A stretch of DNA of 64,000 nt from Brachypterus glaber (taxonomy: Eukaryota; Arthropoda; Insecta; Coleoptera; Kateretidae), in NCBI GenBank assembly GCA_958510825.1, contig OY294048.1, positions 24,873,887 to 24,937,886 on the forward strand. Reading direction: 5' to 3'. A program made the position numbers and the translations under genes. Below the pieces are notes generated by a model. That model was not told where the DNA came from, did not search any database, and was given only the letters and a program-made list of their open reading frames with translations. The number at the start of each line of letters is the position of its first letter. Position 1 is the first letter of the stretch. This document shows, one piece after another, positions 45,288-55,679 of this stretch.

Positions 45288-45589
45288 TGACACCAGGGTA
45301 ACTTTATAGTTGTTCCAAAACTTTAATATTTTGAAGTAACTTCCAATTTTACCAATTAATTGGAATTAAGAAGGATTAGCTAAGACACTTCATTAACTTT
45401 TATATTTTATTACTGAACTAACTTTACAATAGCGACATGTTAAATGTATGAATGCAAAATTATTAATCCTGCAGCGTAGGCACCCGTCGTCTATTTATAG
45501 TAAATTGGAAAAATGATGAGTCATCATAATATGACTAAGTCAGCAAAAATATATTTATAATAAGGGGTACTGTATTGGGGGTGCCAACA
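45288..45589 (-). repeat. candidate 3' LTR of Gypsy-D
   Basis: On the minus strand the segment begins TGTTGGCACC and ends GGTGTCA, giving TG...CA ends with a short inverted similarity. It lies 370 bp after the env stop. There is no second copy in the window to confirm it, and the preceding bases are not a clean polypurine tract. Confidence 0.3.
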
Positions 45590-45957
45590 CCTCGGGGGCG
45601 TTTGAGATTTTTGTTAATATTTTGAGATTTTTGAAGAAAATTGAAAAATTGAAAACAAAAATCTGAAACAAAATATATAAAATTAGTAAAATTAGTACTT
45701 AAATATTTCAACTTATTCTAGGTCACAATATTATAAAATCATTAAAACATATAAAATATGAAAACTTAATAAAATTAGTAAAATATAATAATTATATAAA
45801 ATAAAATTGAATTATATAAAATTGATAAAATGATTATTTTATATGAAAATAACGACTTTTATTCTGTCATTATTCGTTTCTTCGTTTTATTTCGGCTAGA
45901 ACGCCTTGGAGAAGAAATTGTGGAATCTTCTTTATATTGACCCTCCGAAGATGTATA

Positions 45958-46330
45958 CTAAAGTGGAATTGGATAATTTAATCTTTGTAGTTCGGCATCA
46001 TAATGTACGATCGTGGGATGTTCGATTGGTTCCTTGTGGCATTGATTGAATATATGTAAGCATGGAAGACCAGATTCTTGCTTAGAGTTGGAAATCCAAC
46101 ATCGGCGAATAAGATTTGTAACTCCAAAATATTTTAAAAACTTGTAGAGTAAGTATAGTATAATTAGTCCAAGGATTGTTGATAAAACTGTGGTATACCA
46201 AAATGACTGTTTAATAATAAATGGTTTGTTGAGTTGTTGCTGAAGCTGTTCGTCGAATTCATTTAATTTGTGTTGCGCGTATTTTAACTCATGCAAGTCC
46301 AAGTTTGCAAGTTTAATTGGTTCTAGATTA
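45958..46330 (-). pseudogene. Gypsy-D env C-terminus
   Basis: The minus-strand frame contains LDLHELKYAQHKLNEFDEQL, a heptad-like stem, a membrane span (TTVLSTILGLIILYLLYKFL) and a cytoplasmic tail ending in NYPIPL. The stem closely resembles that of Gypsy-C env (LNLDELNTAEHKLNKYSEEL), so the two elements are related. Everything upstream is lost where Gypsy-C begins, at about 46330. Confidence 0.75.
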
Positions 46331-47013
46331 ATTGATATAATAAATAAAAACGTGGAAGTAGTTTTTGACGATCTGTTCAACTGTCCAAAAAAGTTTTCTT
46401 TTGTTCATTGTGTCTCAAGGGACATGGTAATGAATAAGGGCATTGCATTAGAATTTAAGAATCGATTTAATAATATAGAAAAACTAATATCACAAGAAAA
46501 AGCTGTAGGCGAGGTAGCACAATTAAAAACCGGTACCCGCACTATTTATTATCTAGTAACTAAAGACAAATATTTTCAAAAACCTATACATAAATCCCTC
46601 ATAAGAACCCTACAGAACCTAAAGTTAATTTGCGAGGAAAATAGGGATTTTAATTTGGCAATGCCAAAAATTGGATGTGGTTTGGACAAACTAAACTGGA
46701 AAATAGTACACAACCTTTTAAAAGTTATATTCCTTGATTCAAATTTTAACATTCAGATCTACCTTACTACTAACTTAACAACAGAAATTGCACCTCTAAA
46801 TACATTTAGAATATTTCATACTGATGACGAGACTGACGAAACAGAGATAGCCCCAGAAGCAATTAGCAAAGAATATAATATTTTTACAAAAGCCTACCAG
46901 GAAAAATCAATCATCAATCACTCTAAAGTCACATATTCTAACGAACAACTTTTAGATAAAAAACATAAAAATATAGTGGCATTTTTTAAACAACAGGGAT
47001 TATAAACCCTACA
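46331..47013 (+). mobile_element. Gypsy-C, left piece (5'-truncated)
   Basis: The plus-strand piece starts inside pol at the macro domain and is interrupted at 47013 by Gypsy-B; it resumes at 54384 (or 54388 after the duplicated TACA). The gag, protease, reverse transcriptase and RNase H regions are absent, cut at the junction with Gypsy-D. Confidence 0.85.
46338..47005 (+). pseudogene. Gypsy-C TARG1/OARD1-like macro domain, open frame
   Basis: This part of pol is uninterrupted from about 46320 to 47005. It reads VVFDDLFNCPKKFSFVHCVS, MNKGIALEFKNRF, AVGEVAQLKTGTRTIYYLVT, FQKPIHKSLI and AMPKIGCGLDKLNW, then a less conserved linker. Domain order and motifs match the TARG1/OARD1 class of macro domain, which binds ADP-ribose and hydrolyses its ester bonds to proteins. 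The residues aligning to the catalytic Lys (IYYLVTK) and Asp (GCGLD) are both present, as is the Gly-rich loop. It lies directly N-terminal to the integrase region of the same pol. As a domain it looks intact, but the surrounding pol is split by Gypsy-B and truncated. Activity is inference. Confidence 0.85.
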
Positions 47014-47216
47014 ACTTATATGTTAAACTGATAAACGAAAATTAGTTTTTAAAAATTGATTTATTAATAAAAACTACAAAAGAAATTAATTATGTTAACA
47101 GCTTGGTTTCAAATCGTAGAGTGAGTTTACAAGATAAAAAATGTAAGAATATAAAATAGATTATGCTGAGGCAGCGTAACAGGAACTTGTATCCAGGCAA
47201 ATATACAGATGTAACT
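47014..47216 (-). repeat. Gypsy-B 3' LTR
   Basis: 203 bp, beginning AGTTACATCTGTATATTTGC on the minus strand. It differs from the 5' LTR essentially only at TTAAACTG versus TTCG. The purine-rich AGGGATGGAGA at 47217-47229 (minus) is the polypurine tract. Confidence 0.92.
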
Positions 47217-47249
47217 TCTCCATCCCTAAGTCGAAACTCCGGAGAGACT

Positions 47250-48770
47250 CTAAACTCTAATGTCCTTTGGGTTCATGTTATGTAGATCTTGTGGGGGGTT
47301 GTAATTTTCTTTTTTCTTAAAATATTTTATTACGATGAAAATTACTGCAGCAATGACAAGCACGTACAGGATCAGGGTTCCCGATAGGTGCCAGGTGTTT
47401 GCTGTTTCTTCCTGGAGGATTTTTACCATTCCTTCCGCTTTGTTTAGTTTTGATAACAATATTGGCTTTAAATTAAGGCTGTATTGATCCAGTTTTTGTG
47501 TAGGATGGCTGAGATCGACGCGGAAGTTTTCCAATACCAGCGGTTGTCCTGTAGCATTATCATTGAATGATAATTGCTAATTATTGATGTAGTACTGACA
47601 ATTGTGCTTATCGGTGAATAGCAGCGTTCCAGTGACCTTTTGCGTTGTCCAAATTTGTTGGCAGTTCGATTTAAATACTGTTTCTACAGGAAAAGCTCCG
47701 ACATATTGGTTAATTTCTGGTATATATTCCAATATTGGTTTGATTGGAACAGTTAATAAAATTATTTTGTTTTAAAATGTTCCTTTTACAGAGAGCGTTG
47801 TGATAGAGCCTTTTCCCATTTGTGCAAAGGAATATGGTTCCAGCCTTATCACAGATATCGGACAGAGGGACTATATCTAATTCGGATTCTAGCGCATAAC
47901 GTGAACTAGTTATTATTGTTTGATAATTTATTGTAGGCACGGGCAAAAAGTAGTAAATTTTGTATTTTGTGATTTCAAAAATGGGTATTTCTAGTGTATA
48001 AATTACTTCTGTATTTTTTATAAAACAAGTTGGTTTAATAATAGTTTTATAGTTTTGAATGTTTTCCATTGAAACTTCAAAAGGTAGCTTTTCCGCGTAA
48101 AATTTCGATATCTTTTGTATTTCCTTGTATAATTCGGCATTTGTCATTATACTAGGATGCAGTACCTTTAATTCGCAAAATGTTAGTGAATTTTCTATGT
48201 CTTGTAAAATATTAAAAATAGTTTGAAGAATGTTAATAAACTGATTTAGCGCTTCTTTGGCACCGAGAACGTTTATATGGGTTGCTTGCTCATCGATTAT
48301 TGACTCTAAATATTCAATTCTTGTAACCATAAGTTGTTCGTTATGTCTTATATTAGTAACGGTTTTATTAAAGCGTTGCATAATTTCGTTGTTGATTGAA
48401 TATTGATTACTAATTTGATTGGAAATGTCGTATTGATTTTTTTTTATAATTTCGATTGATTTTTGAATTTTTTCTCCGTCATATTGTTTGTGTGTTTATT
48501 TAGAAAAGGGTGTAAGCTTTTCCTCTATTAAGCTTATAGTATAATTTAAAATTTTATAATAATTATTTAATTCGCGGCTGTAAACAATATCATTATCTGT
48601 GGAATTTTTAAAGTTTCTTATCTGCGCCAAGATATTATTATATTGCGTCATAAGGTCAAACAACTCGAAGTAAAAGATAAACATGTGGGAGCTTTCTTGC
48701 ACTCTAGCATTCCCTAGATTTATAGGTAATATACCAGGGTTGTTCGTTATGTTTCTTTGGGCTGTGGCGA
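47250..48770 (-). pseudogene. Gypsy-B env-like gene, broken
   Basis: Minus-strand pieces run in order: an N-terminal region (NNPGILPINLGNARVQESSH at about 48740, then 48496-48702), a long frame 47710-48381 with heptad-rich sequence and AYKIYYFLP-like membrane-proximal domain, and a C-terminal piece 47250-47534 with a membrane span (LSGTLILYVLVIAAVIFIVI) and short tail. Order and spacing match the F-type envelope seen in Gypsy-A and Gypsy-C. The conserved cleavage and fusion region, between 48381 and 48500, is damaged. Not functional. Confidence 0.75.
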
Positions 48771-51700
48771 TAAACCAGAAGCTGAGGAAGTACCTGGAAT
48801 GGGAGAAGGTTGTTTGTTAGGGCGTTTTATATTTGCTATATGTAATTTATCGAATTTGCGTCCTGGTTTATTTTTTGCTATTTCGGGGCGTATTGTTTTC
48901 CTAAGGGGATCAATGCTTATGACTTTTTCTTTTTTGTACCGGTTTCTAGTTTTTGATCGAAAGTTACTTTTGACAAAGATTTTTTCAGGTAGTGTGGGGA
49001 TATCTTCTCTACTCTCGTTGCGTTTATTTATAATATGTTCTTTGTTTTTACTACATAATAGTTAACTATTTTAGGTTCTAGGTCGATGTCTGTTACGTCC
49101 TGCATGTCGTAGTTTAGAATACTAAAGGGGGACATTTTAGTGGAGCTATGTATGGAGTTGTTATAGGCAATAACTGCGTAAAGAATCTTTACATCTATTG
49201 GGTCATTTTTGAATTTGGGCCTGTTGTTAAGTAAATTAAGGTGTTGTAAAAATGTACCGTTAAATTTTTCGGCTAATCCATTACTAGCGGGGTGGTGAGG
49301 GCTGCAAAGGTGAATTTCTATTTTGTGAGTTTTGAGAAATTCTTTTATTAGTCCATTATCGAATTCGGAACCATTATCGCAAATCATTTTTTGTTTAACA
49401 GCTTGATGCGAAAAGTAGTGCAATAAATTCTTTACAATTTCTACGGCTTGAATATTTTCTACCAGGTAGACTTGCGCATATTTACTAAAGGCGTCTATAA
49501 TTACAATAAATTTACTGCCACTGTATTTAAGAATGTCTAAGTGAACTATTTCAAAGGGTTTGTTTGGAGTGGGTGTAATGTTGAATTTTAGGTTTAGCGG
49601 TCGTCTATCGTATTTAACTGCTTTGCAAATATCACATTGATTAATAAAATCTTGGATCATTTTTTGCATATTCGGAAAGTAAAAGTGTTGAGATAATTTA
49701 AGATAAGTTTCATTGATGCCTCTATGGTTGGTTTTACCCTCGTGGTAATTTTTGATTTTTCCTATTTGATCTATTGTGGGTTCTATATCTTCTAATATTT
49801 TTAAACATGTTTTTATTTTTATATCATTATTAAAATGTTTCTGCAACGTGCTGACAAGTTGTTCATACAGCTTATCTGTATCACAGAAACAGGAATATGA
49901 TACCTTGGGAACAATGTAAGTTTTTATAAACTTGATAAAGTCATTCTCATAGTTGTTCTCGGAAATTTGGATTTGCGTTGCTTTGCACTGTTATAAAGAA
50001 GGTATATATCTGGTGATACTAGATTTATTTTTACTCGCACAAACTTAATTTGATTTTTTGCAAAATTTAGAGGGTTCTCACTTATCGGTACTTCGCATAT
50101 AGGGTTTTCGATGCTTGTGTGGACGGTTATGCCGTCGGGATCATCTACGTTAAGGGGATCGTGGTCATTAAGGGGATCATTTTCATTAAGGGGATAATTA
50201 TCATTAAGGGGATTAAATTCGTTAAGGGGATCATTGCTCGTAATTTCGTCTTCATCAGAGTCCAGTTGTTGGTCTGTTGTTTCGGGTGGTTCTACTATAA
50301 TAGATTGATTGTCGTTTTCATTGTGTGCGCTCAATTCCCGATTAAAATGTTCTATATACTCAACTAGGGGTGTTTTAGGAGTTTCTGTCTTAAGTGTATT
50401 AAGGTTTGGTATTCTAGAAAGGGCGTCGGCGTTAGAGTTTAATTTTCCTTTTTTATAGCAAATCTCGTAATCGAATTCTTCTAGGCGTAGACGCCATCTT
50501 ACGAGTTTTGAATTGGGTTCCTTAAGGAAAAACAACCACTGTAGAGGTTTGTGATCGGTGACTATTTTTATTTTGAATCTATTTCCGTATAAATATGGCC
50601 TAAAATATTTTGTGGCCCACACGATGCTCAATAGTTCTTTTTCTATAACGGAGTAGTTAATTTCGTGGTCGTTAAGTGTGCGTGATGCGTAGGCTATGGG
50701 CAAATCGGAGCCTAACGGACCTTGCGAGAGGACCGAGCCTATAGAATATAGACTAGCGTCGCAAGTTAGTATAAAAGGTTTTTCGAAGTGGGGATATTGT
50801 AATATTGGTTGGTTTGTAAGTAGGGACTTGCAAAATTCAAAACATTTTTTGTAGTGTACGTTGTTAATGTCAATATGATTTTCTTTTTTTAGACAAGTTG
50901 TTAAAGGTTTGGTCACTTTAGCAAAGTCTTTGATAAATTTGCGATAGTAGCCGATAAGGCCGAGAAAACTTTTTAGTTCTTTTGGTGTTTTTGGGATAGG
51001 GTAGTCGACTATAGCTTTGATTTTGTCAGGGTTTGGCTTTATTCCTTTTGAGGTGATTACATGGCCGAGAAAATTTACTTCTTTTTTTAAAAATTGACAT
51101 TTGTCTAGTTGTACCTTAAAGTTATATTTGCGAAGTCGCTCCATGACGCGTTTTAAGTTGCAAATATGTTCTTGAAGAGAAACTGAAAATATGAGGACGT
51201 CGTCCATGTAAACAACCCAAAATTCGTTTAAAATTTCACGAAGTATGGAGTCCATTGCGCGCTGAAATGTGTTCGGCGCGTTCTTTAAACCGAACGGCAT
51301 TCGGGCCCATTCGTAGTGGCCATTTTCCACCGAGAATGCAGTTTTTTCCGCGTCAGAGGGGTCCATTTCTATCTGGTGAAAGCCTGAAGCCAGGTCTAAT
51401 GTGGCAAAGTATTGGCAACGGCCAAGTTTGTCAAGGATGTCATTTATATTGGGAATCGGATACCGATCATCGATTGTTTGCTCATTTAGTTTGCGATAAT
51501 CGACTACTATTCTCTAGTTTCTTTTTCCCGATGGGTGCAGCTTCTTGGGGACGGTCCAAATATTAGATGAGAAAGGAGAGTTTGAATGTCGAATTATGCC
51601 TTGTTTGAGCATTTTTTGAATTTGGTCTTTTACCTCTTGTTTGTGAATATAAGGGTATCTGTAAGTTTTGCAGTATATAGGGTTGTCGTTTTTTAATTTT

Positions 51701-52530
51701 ATTTTATGTTTAACGGAATTAGTGCAGCCTAATGTATCGTCTTCCGAGTGAAAAATGTCAGAATATTCCTTTAGAAGTTTGGTTAATTTTAATTTTTCCT
51801 CATTATTGCAATGTTTTAGGTCAATTTTATTTATATCGAATTTGTATTTTCTAGGGCACTCTAAATTATTAAGCGAGATATCGAAGCATTTTTCGGGTAT
51901 AACTGTGAAAGATTGGGATAAATTAACGGTAGCGTCTTTGTCCGTCGGGTTCACAATGGTAGCGTACGCTAAGTTATCTTTGACCGTAACAACACCTGCA
52001 GGTATTTGTAAATCTAAACAATTATGTTGCAGCAGCAATGCGGTCCCATTGTTTACGTTCGCGACTTTTATTTTAATTTGTTGTTCGCAAGCAGGAGCTA
52101 TTCTGATAAGACTATTGTAATCGGACACGTTTTTAAACTTTATCTTTATTCTTATATTAGGTAATGCCAATTCGTCGGATAAATTTACGTCGGCGTTTAG
52201 AATCTTGAGCATATCTAAACCTATTAAGCAATCAAAAAATTTATGAAATTTAAAAATGTTGAATTTTAGATATAAATTTGGATTTTTTACATTGAATATT
52301 GTGGGGCAAGGTATTGTTGCGCTATATTTTTCATTTGAGGAGCCGTGAGCCGTGGTTATTACGTATGGGTCGTTTTTAATATATTTTGAAAAAAATTTTT
52401 TTGCTATTAGGGGGTTTAAGAAAGACTTTGTTGAGCCTGTGTCTATTAGGCATTTTAGTTCAAAATTTTCGTAGGGTATTATTATGTAGGGTAGGTGTGA
52501 TTTTTCACGATTTATATTTAATAGTTCGAC
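48750..52530 (-). pseudogene. Gypsy-B pol: protease, RT, RNase H, integrase; one stop and frameshifts
   Basis: Minus-strand order: protease (CLIDTGSTKSFL near 52450, CLIGLDMLKILNAD), then reverse transcriptase with [47 protein letters not shown] and the active site [11 protein letters not shown] (YMDD intact), then RNase H ([38 protein letters not shown]). A TAG replaces the usual Trp just before RIVVDYRKL (51514-51516). A linker with a PLN repeat follows; a frameshift near 49930-49990 leads into integrase (49028-49846) with its HHCC finger (HEGKTNHRGI...CDICK) and catalytic Asp, Asp, Glu in HLDILK, CDNGSEFD and GLAEKFN. A further shift precedes the C-terminus. No macro domain is present. Confidence 0.9.
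50100..50245 (-). repeat. PLN-rich in-frame repeat in Gypsy-B pol linker
   Basis: The minus strand encodes repeated PLN units ([20 protein letters not shown] and onward) from a 12- to 18-bp DNA repeat built on TTAAGGGGATCA. It occupies the stretch between RNase H and integrase where Gypsy-A and Gypsy-C have the macro domain. Confidence 0.8.
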
Positions 52531-53852
52531 AAATCGAAATTTACTTCCGTGTTGTTTTCGTTTTCCGAGGCTATTTTTGATAAAAAATAAAAATCTTCAT
52601 TTTCTGTTTGCTGAAATTGAGTGTAGGCATTTGAGTTGTCTGAATAGGCTTCGTCTGTCTGTAAGTCGGTTTGAAACTCATCGGTTTCAATATTAAAATT
52701 TGATTGGTGGGGTCTATTTGGTTGTAAGGGTTTTTGATAAGTATTTCTGGTTGAAATACTCATAGGGGTTGGTTTGTTCGAAACAAAATTTCTATTAGGC
52801 CCAAACGCGTTACGAGTTATCGAAGTTGAGGGTGCTGGATCTTGATTGGTGTTTACTTTATTAAGATTTTTGGATTCAGCGTAAAAATGCTGTGGGTGTG
52901 CGTGTCTTTGTCTGTTTAAAGGGAAATTTCTATTGTCGCTAACATTAAAATCATTTGTTAGAATATGTAGAGCGTCAGCTAATGATGGAGGGTTGCGTGT
53001 GCTTAAATAATCCCCAAGTGGATTATTTAAGTTTTTCAATAAAACTCTTAAAGCTAAGTCTTGCGAAAACTTCACTAAGTATTTAATTTCTGAGTCGTTT
53101 TCCGCGTGGTTTTTTATATAGGCGGTTTGTAAGTTAAGATTTTCTTGGATTTTAGTAAAAAATTCTAAGGGCTTAAGGTTATTTTGTCTAAGCCTGCAGA
53201 TTTCTAACACTAGAGTTTGTAGATCTCTTTTGTCTGCATATGTAGCAAGCAACGCATCTTTAAGTTCTTGCCAATTTGTAATGTTATATGATGACACACT
53301 GGCGGCAGCTTTGCCTTTTATTTTATTTTTTATTGACTTTAGAAGTAAAATATTATTAAAATCATTAACATCTTGTCTATTGTAACAATGCGATATTAAT
53401 TCTTCGCTAGATGTAATAAATTCGGTGAGACTACTTGGGTCGCCATGGAAATCTGAGATAATTGATAAGTATTCAATTTTAAATGGTTGAGCCATTTTTG
53501 AAAATTCTCGCAAGTTTCTGAGAATTGAATTATCCAAGCTTTCCTGGTCTAAAGCTACCTGTTGGTTTTCAATTGGTTGAGAGAAAAAATTGTTTATATT
53601 ACTTTGATTTTGTAGAATGGGAAAATCTAAATTTGTTGTTGATGATGTAAAAGTTTCTTGGTGTACACTAGTTTGTGCGTTTTCACCGTTTTATGAATTC
53701 AGATTTGTGTTTTTAAATTTACCAACAAGTTTAGAAAGTATTTTATTTTTATGATAAATAGGGGACCTAGAACGGTTTCGTTCCCTTGGAAAATCGGGAA
53801 ATTTTAATAAAGCGTCAGAATCCAAATCAATAGAATTCTCTGAGTCCGACAT
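52518..53852 (-). pseudogene. Gypsy-B gag-like gene with one in-frame stop
   Basis: The minus-strand ATG at 53852 opens MSDSENSIDLDSDALLKFPD, followed by a basic stretch (RERNRSRSP). A TAA at 53691-53693 (codon 54) interrupts it. The same frame then continues to the stop at 52518, with MAQPFKIEYLSIISDFHGD, a capsid-like helical core (YLVKFSQDLALRVLLKNLNN) and an Asn/Gln-rich tail including PTPMSISTRNT. No zinc knuckle. The core aligns by eye with Gypsy-A gag. Translation could also start at a later Met, which would avoid the stop. Confidence 0.82.
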
Positions 53853-54168
53853 CTACGACTTACCAAAACTGCATATTCCTGCACTAGAGGTCCTTGGCTA
53901 ATCCTTGGAAGTCACTCTGTGTCACGGATTTTTCTCGAAAGGCTACCTTCTTTCACCTTTCTGGATTAATACTCGCCGTCACTGTAAAAGTCTCTAGCGG
54001 TCACTAGGTTTACCGACTCACGCGTTAGTGATATATTGATATGTTGTGTGTGCAAAAAGTCCTTAGCGGTCACTGGGTTCCACAAAATCACTACACAAGA
54101 TTCGATTTTCCCGCAAATTGTTGAAACAAACGTAAAAGTCCTGGAAACTCACAGGTTTACTAGGGAAA

Positions 54169-54185
54169 TCCTACCGACTGCGCCA
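54169..54185 (-). promoter_or_regulatory. Gypsy-B primer-binding site
   Basis: TGGCGCAGTCGGTAGGA follows the 5' LTR directly on the minus strand. I recognise this as the tRNA-Ser type used by 17.6/297-like elements. Confidence 0.8.
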
Positions 54186-54383
54186 CTTATATGTTCGATA
54201 AACGAAAATTAGTTTTTAAAAATTGATTTATTAATAAAAACTACAAAAGAAATTAATTATGTTAACAGCTTGGTTTCAAATCGTAGAGTGAGTTTACAAG
54301 ATAAAAAATGTAAGAATATAAAATAGATTATGCTGAGGCAGCGTAACAGGAACTTGTATCCAGGCAAATATACAGATGTAACT
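54185..54383 (-). repeat. Gypsy-B 5' LTR
   Basis: 199 bp, near-identical to the 3' LTR. As the upstream LTR on the minus strand it would hold the element's promoter; no motif was singled out. Confidence 0.92.
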
Positions 54384-54499
54384 TACACGAAATCATTTTA
54401 GAAGACTTTATAGATGACGAAACAGAAGAGCAACACACACGTTTGTTCTCTTTCATATCGACAAAGAAAAATTTATACCAAACGAAACTTACTATATTG

Positions 54500-55674
54500 A
54501 AGACGTACCTGATCTAAAACTCCCCGAACTCTTAAGCTTTATGTTCGCTGACATAGACATAAATTTTGTAATCTGCCGGAATATAGTCGTTGAACCAGAT
54601 CTCGACCAACGTCCTATTATTATATCGCAATACCATGACGGAAAAAACAATCTACATCGCGGTATAAATGAAACGTATCGTAGAATTAGACTAAAATACA
54701 ATTGGCCTAACCTTCAAAGGGAATTAGAAAGTTATATTAAATCCTGCGAAATATGTGCACAAATAAAAATAAATAGACAAAACATGGAAAGACCCCTCGT
54801 AGTAACTGAAACCCCTAACACTCCATTTGAACGCATTAATATAGATCTGTTTTCAATACCGGAAAAACGGCACTTCCTAACAATTAGAGATGAACTATCC
54901 AAGTTCACACAAGCTTACCCCCTAAAGAATAAGTCTGCAAAAGAGGTTATTCGAGCCCTTATGGTATTTTTTCAACATTACGGAACACCCCTAAGAATAC
55001 ACACTGATCACGGAAGTGAATTCGATAATCAGCTCATGTATGACCTAGCCAAACTATACGACTTTAAGATAACATTTAGTTTAGTCGCACACCCCCAATC
55101 AAATGGCTCGGTTGAAAGATTCCATTCAACCCTTTCGGAAATACTTAGAGCTCAAAGTCTCGAATTTCCGGATGAAAACCCTTATGCCATGGTTGCTCAT
55201 AACAATAGCTTATGCTCAACTACTGGTTTTACCCCTCATGAACTAGTATTTGGCCATACCGCATGCAGACCTGCGGAGAAACTCTACAACCAAACCGAAT
55301 TAGTAAGCAAATATATACGCGATTTGAATAACAAAATATCCCACAATTATGAGCTTGCTCGGGCCAAAATTCAAAGGTCGAAACAGAAAGCAAAGGAACG
55401 TTTCGATAAACATGTAAACCCTAAGCCCCACACTTTTACCGTCGGACAACAAGTCTGGCTAAAAGAATCACAGATCGGGCATAAATTAAAACCAAAATAT
55501 CTAGGCCCCTATAAAATCGAAGAAGTTTTTACAAACTCAGCAATTATTAGCAATAATAGTAATAGAACTAAGGTAAATTTCGACAGGTTAAAATCTTATA
55601 CCCCACGAGAACCTGAATCTGACAATGAATCTGAAATTGATGAAATTGTTGCAGGTCCCTCTGGACAGCTGTAA
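54500..55674 (+). CDS. Gypsy-C integrase, intact domain set
   Basis: An open frame of about 380 residues (first Met at 54541, frame open from about 54490) contains the HHCC zinc finger (His in QYHDGKNNLHRG, Cys in SCEICAQ), the catalytic core with Asp in INIDLF, Asp in IHTDHGSEFDN and Glu in NGSVERFHS, and a C-terminal region with VGQQVWLKESQIG and KPKYLGPYKIEEV, the GPY/F module that follows Gypsy integrases. Integrase inserts the reverse-transcribed element into chromosomes. The end (IVAGPSGQL) is the end of pol. One frame break lies upstream near 54480, so the copy is not fully intact as a polyprotein. Confidence 0.9.
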
Positions 55675-55679
55675 TAATC

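Larger units (their letters stand above)
47014..54383 (-). mobile_element. Gypsy-B: complete errantivirus-like LTR retrotransposon
   Basis: Two near-identical LTRs (47014-47216 and 54185-54383) enclose gag, pol and env on the minus strand, 7,370 bp in all. It is flanked by the direct repeat TACA (47010-47013 and 54384-54387) and inserted within Gypsy-C. LTRs start AGTTAC on the minus strand, as in errantiviruses of the gypsy/17.6 group. A tRNA-Ser-type primer-binding site and a polypurine tract are in place. gag and pol each carry a single in-frame stop, and pol and env have frameshifts. Confidence 0.94.

Noticed and set aside
50119..50367. Plus-strand frame with repeated IKGI units
   Set aside because: Shadow of the PLN repeat in Gypsy-B pol on the minus strand.
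51255..52120. Plus-strand frames opposite Gypsy-B pol
   Set aside because: The minus strand carries clear protease and reverse transcriptase motifs; these are shadows.
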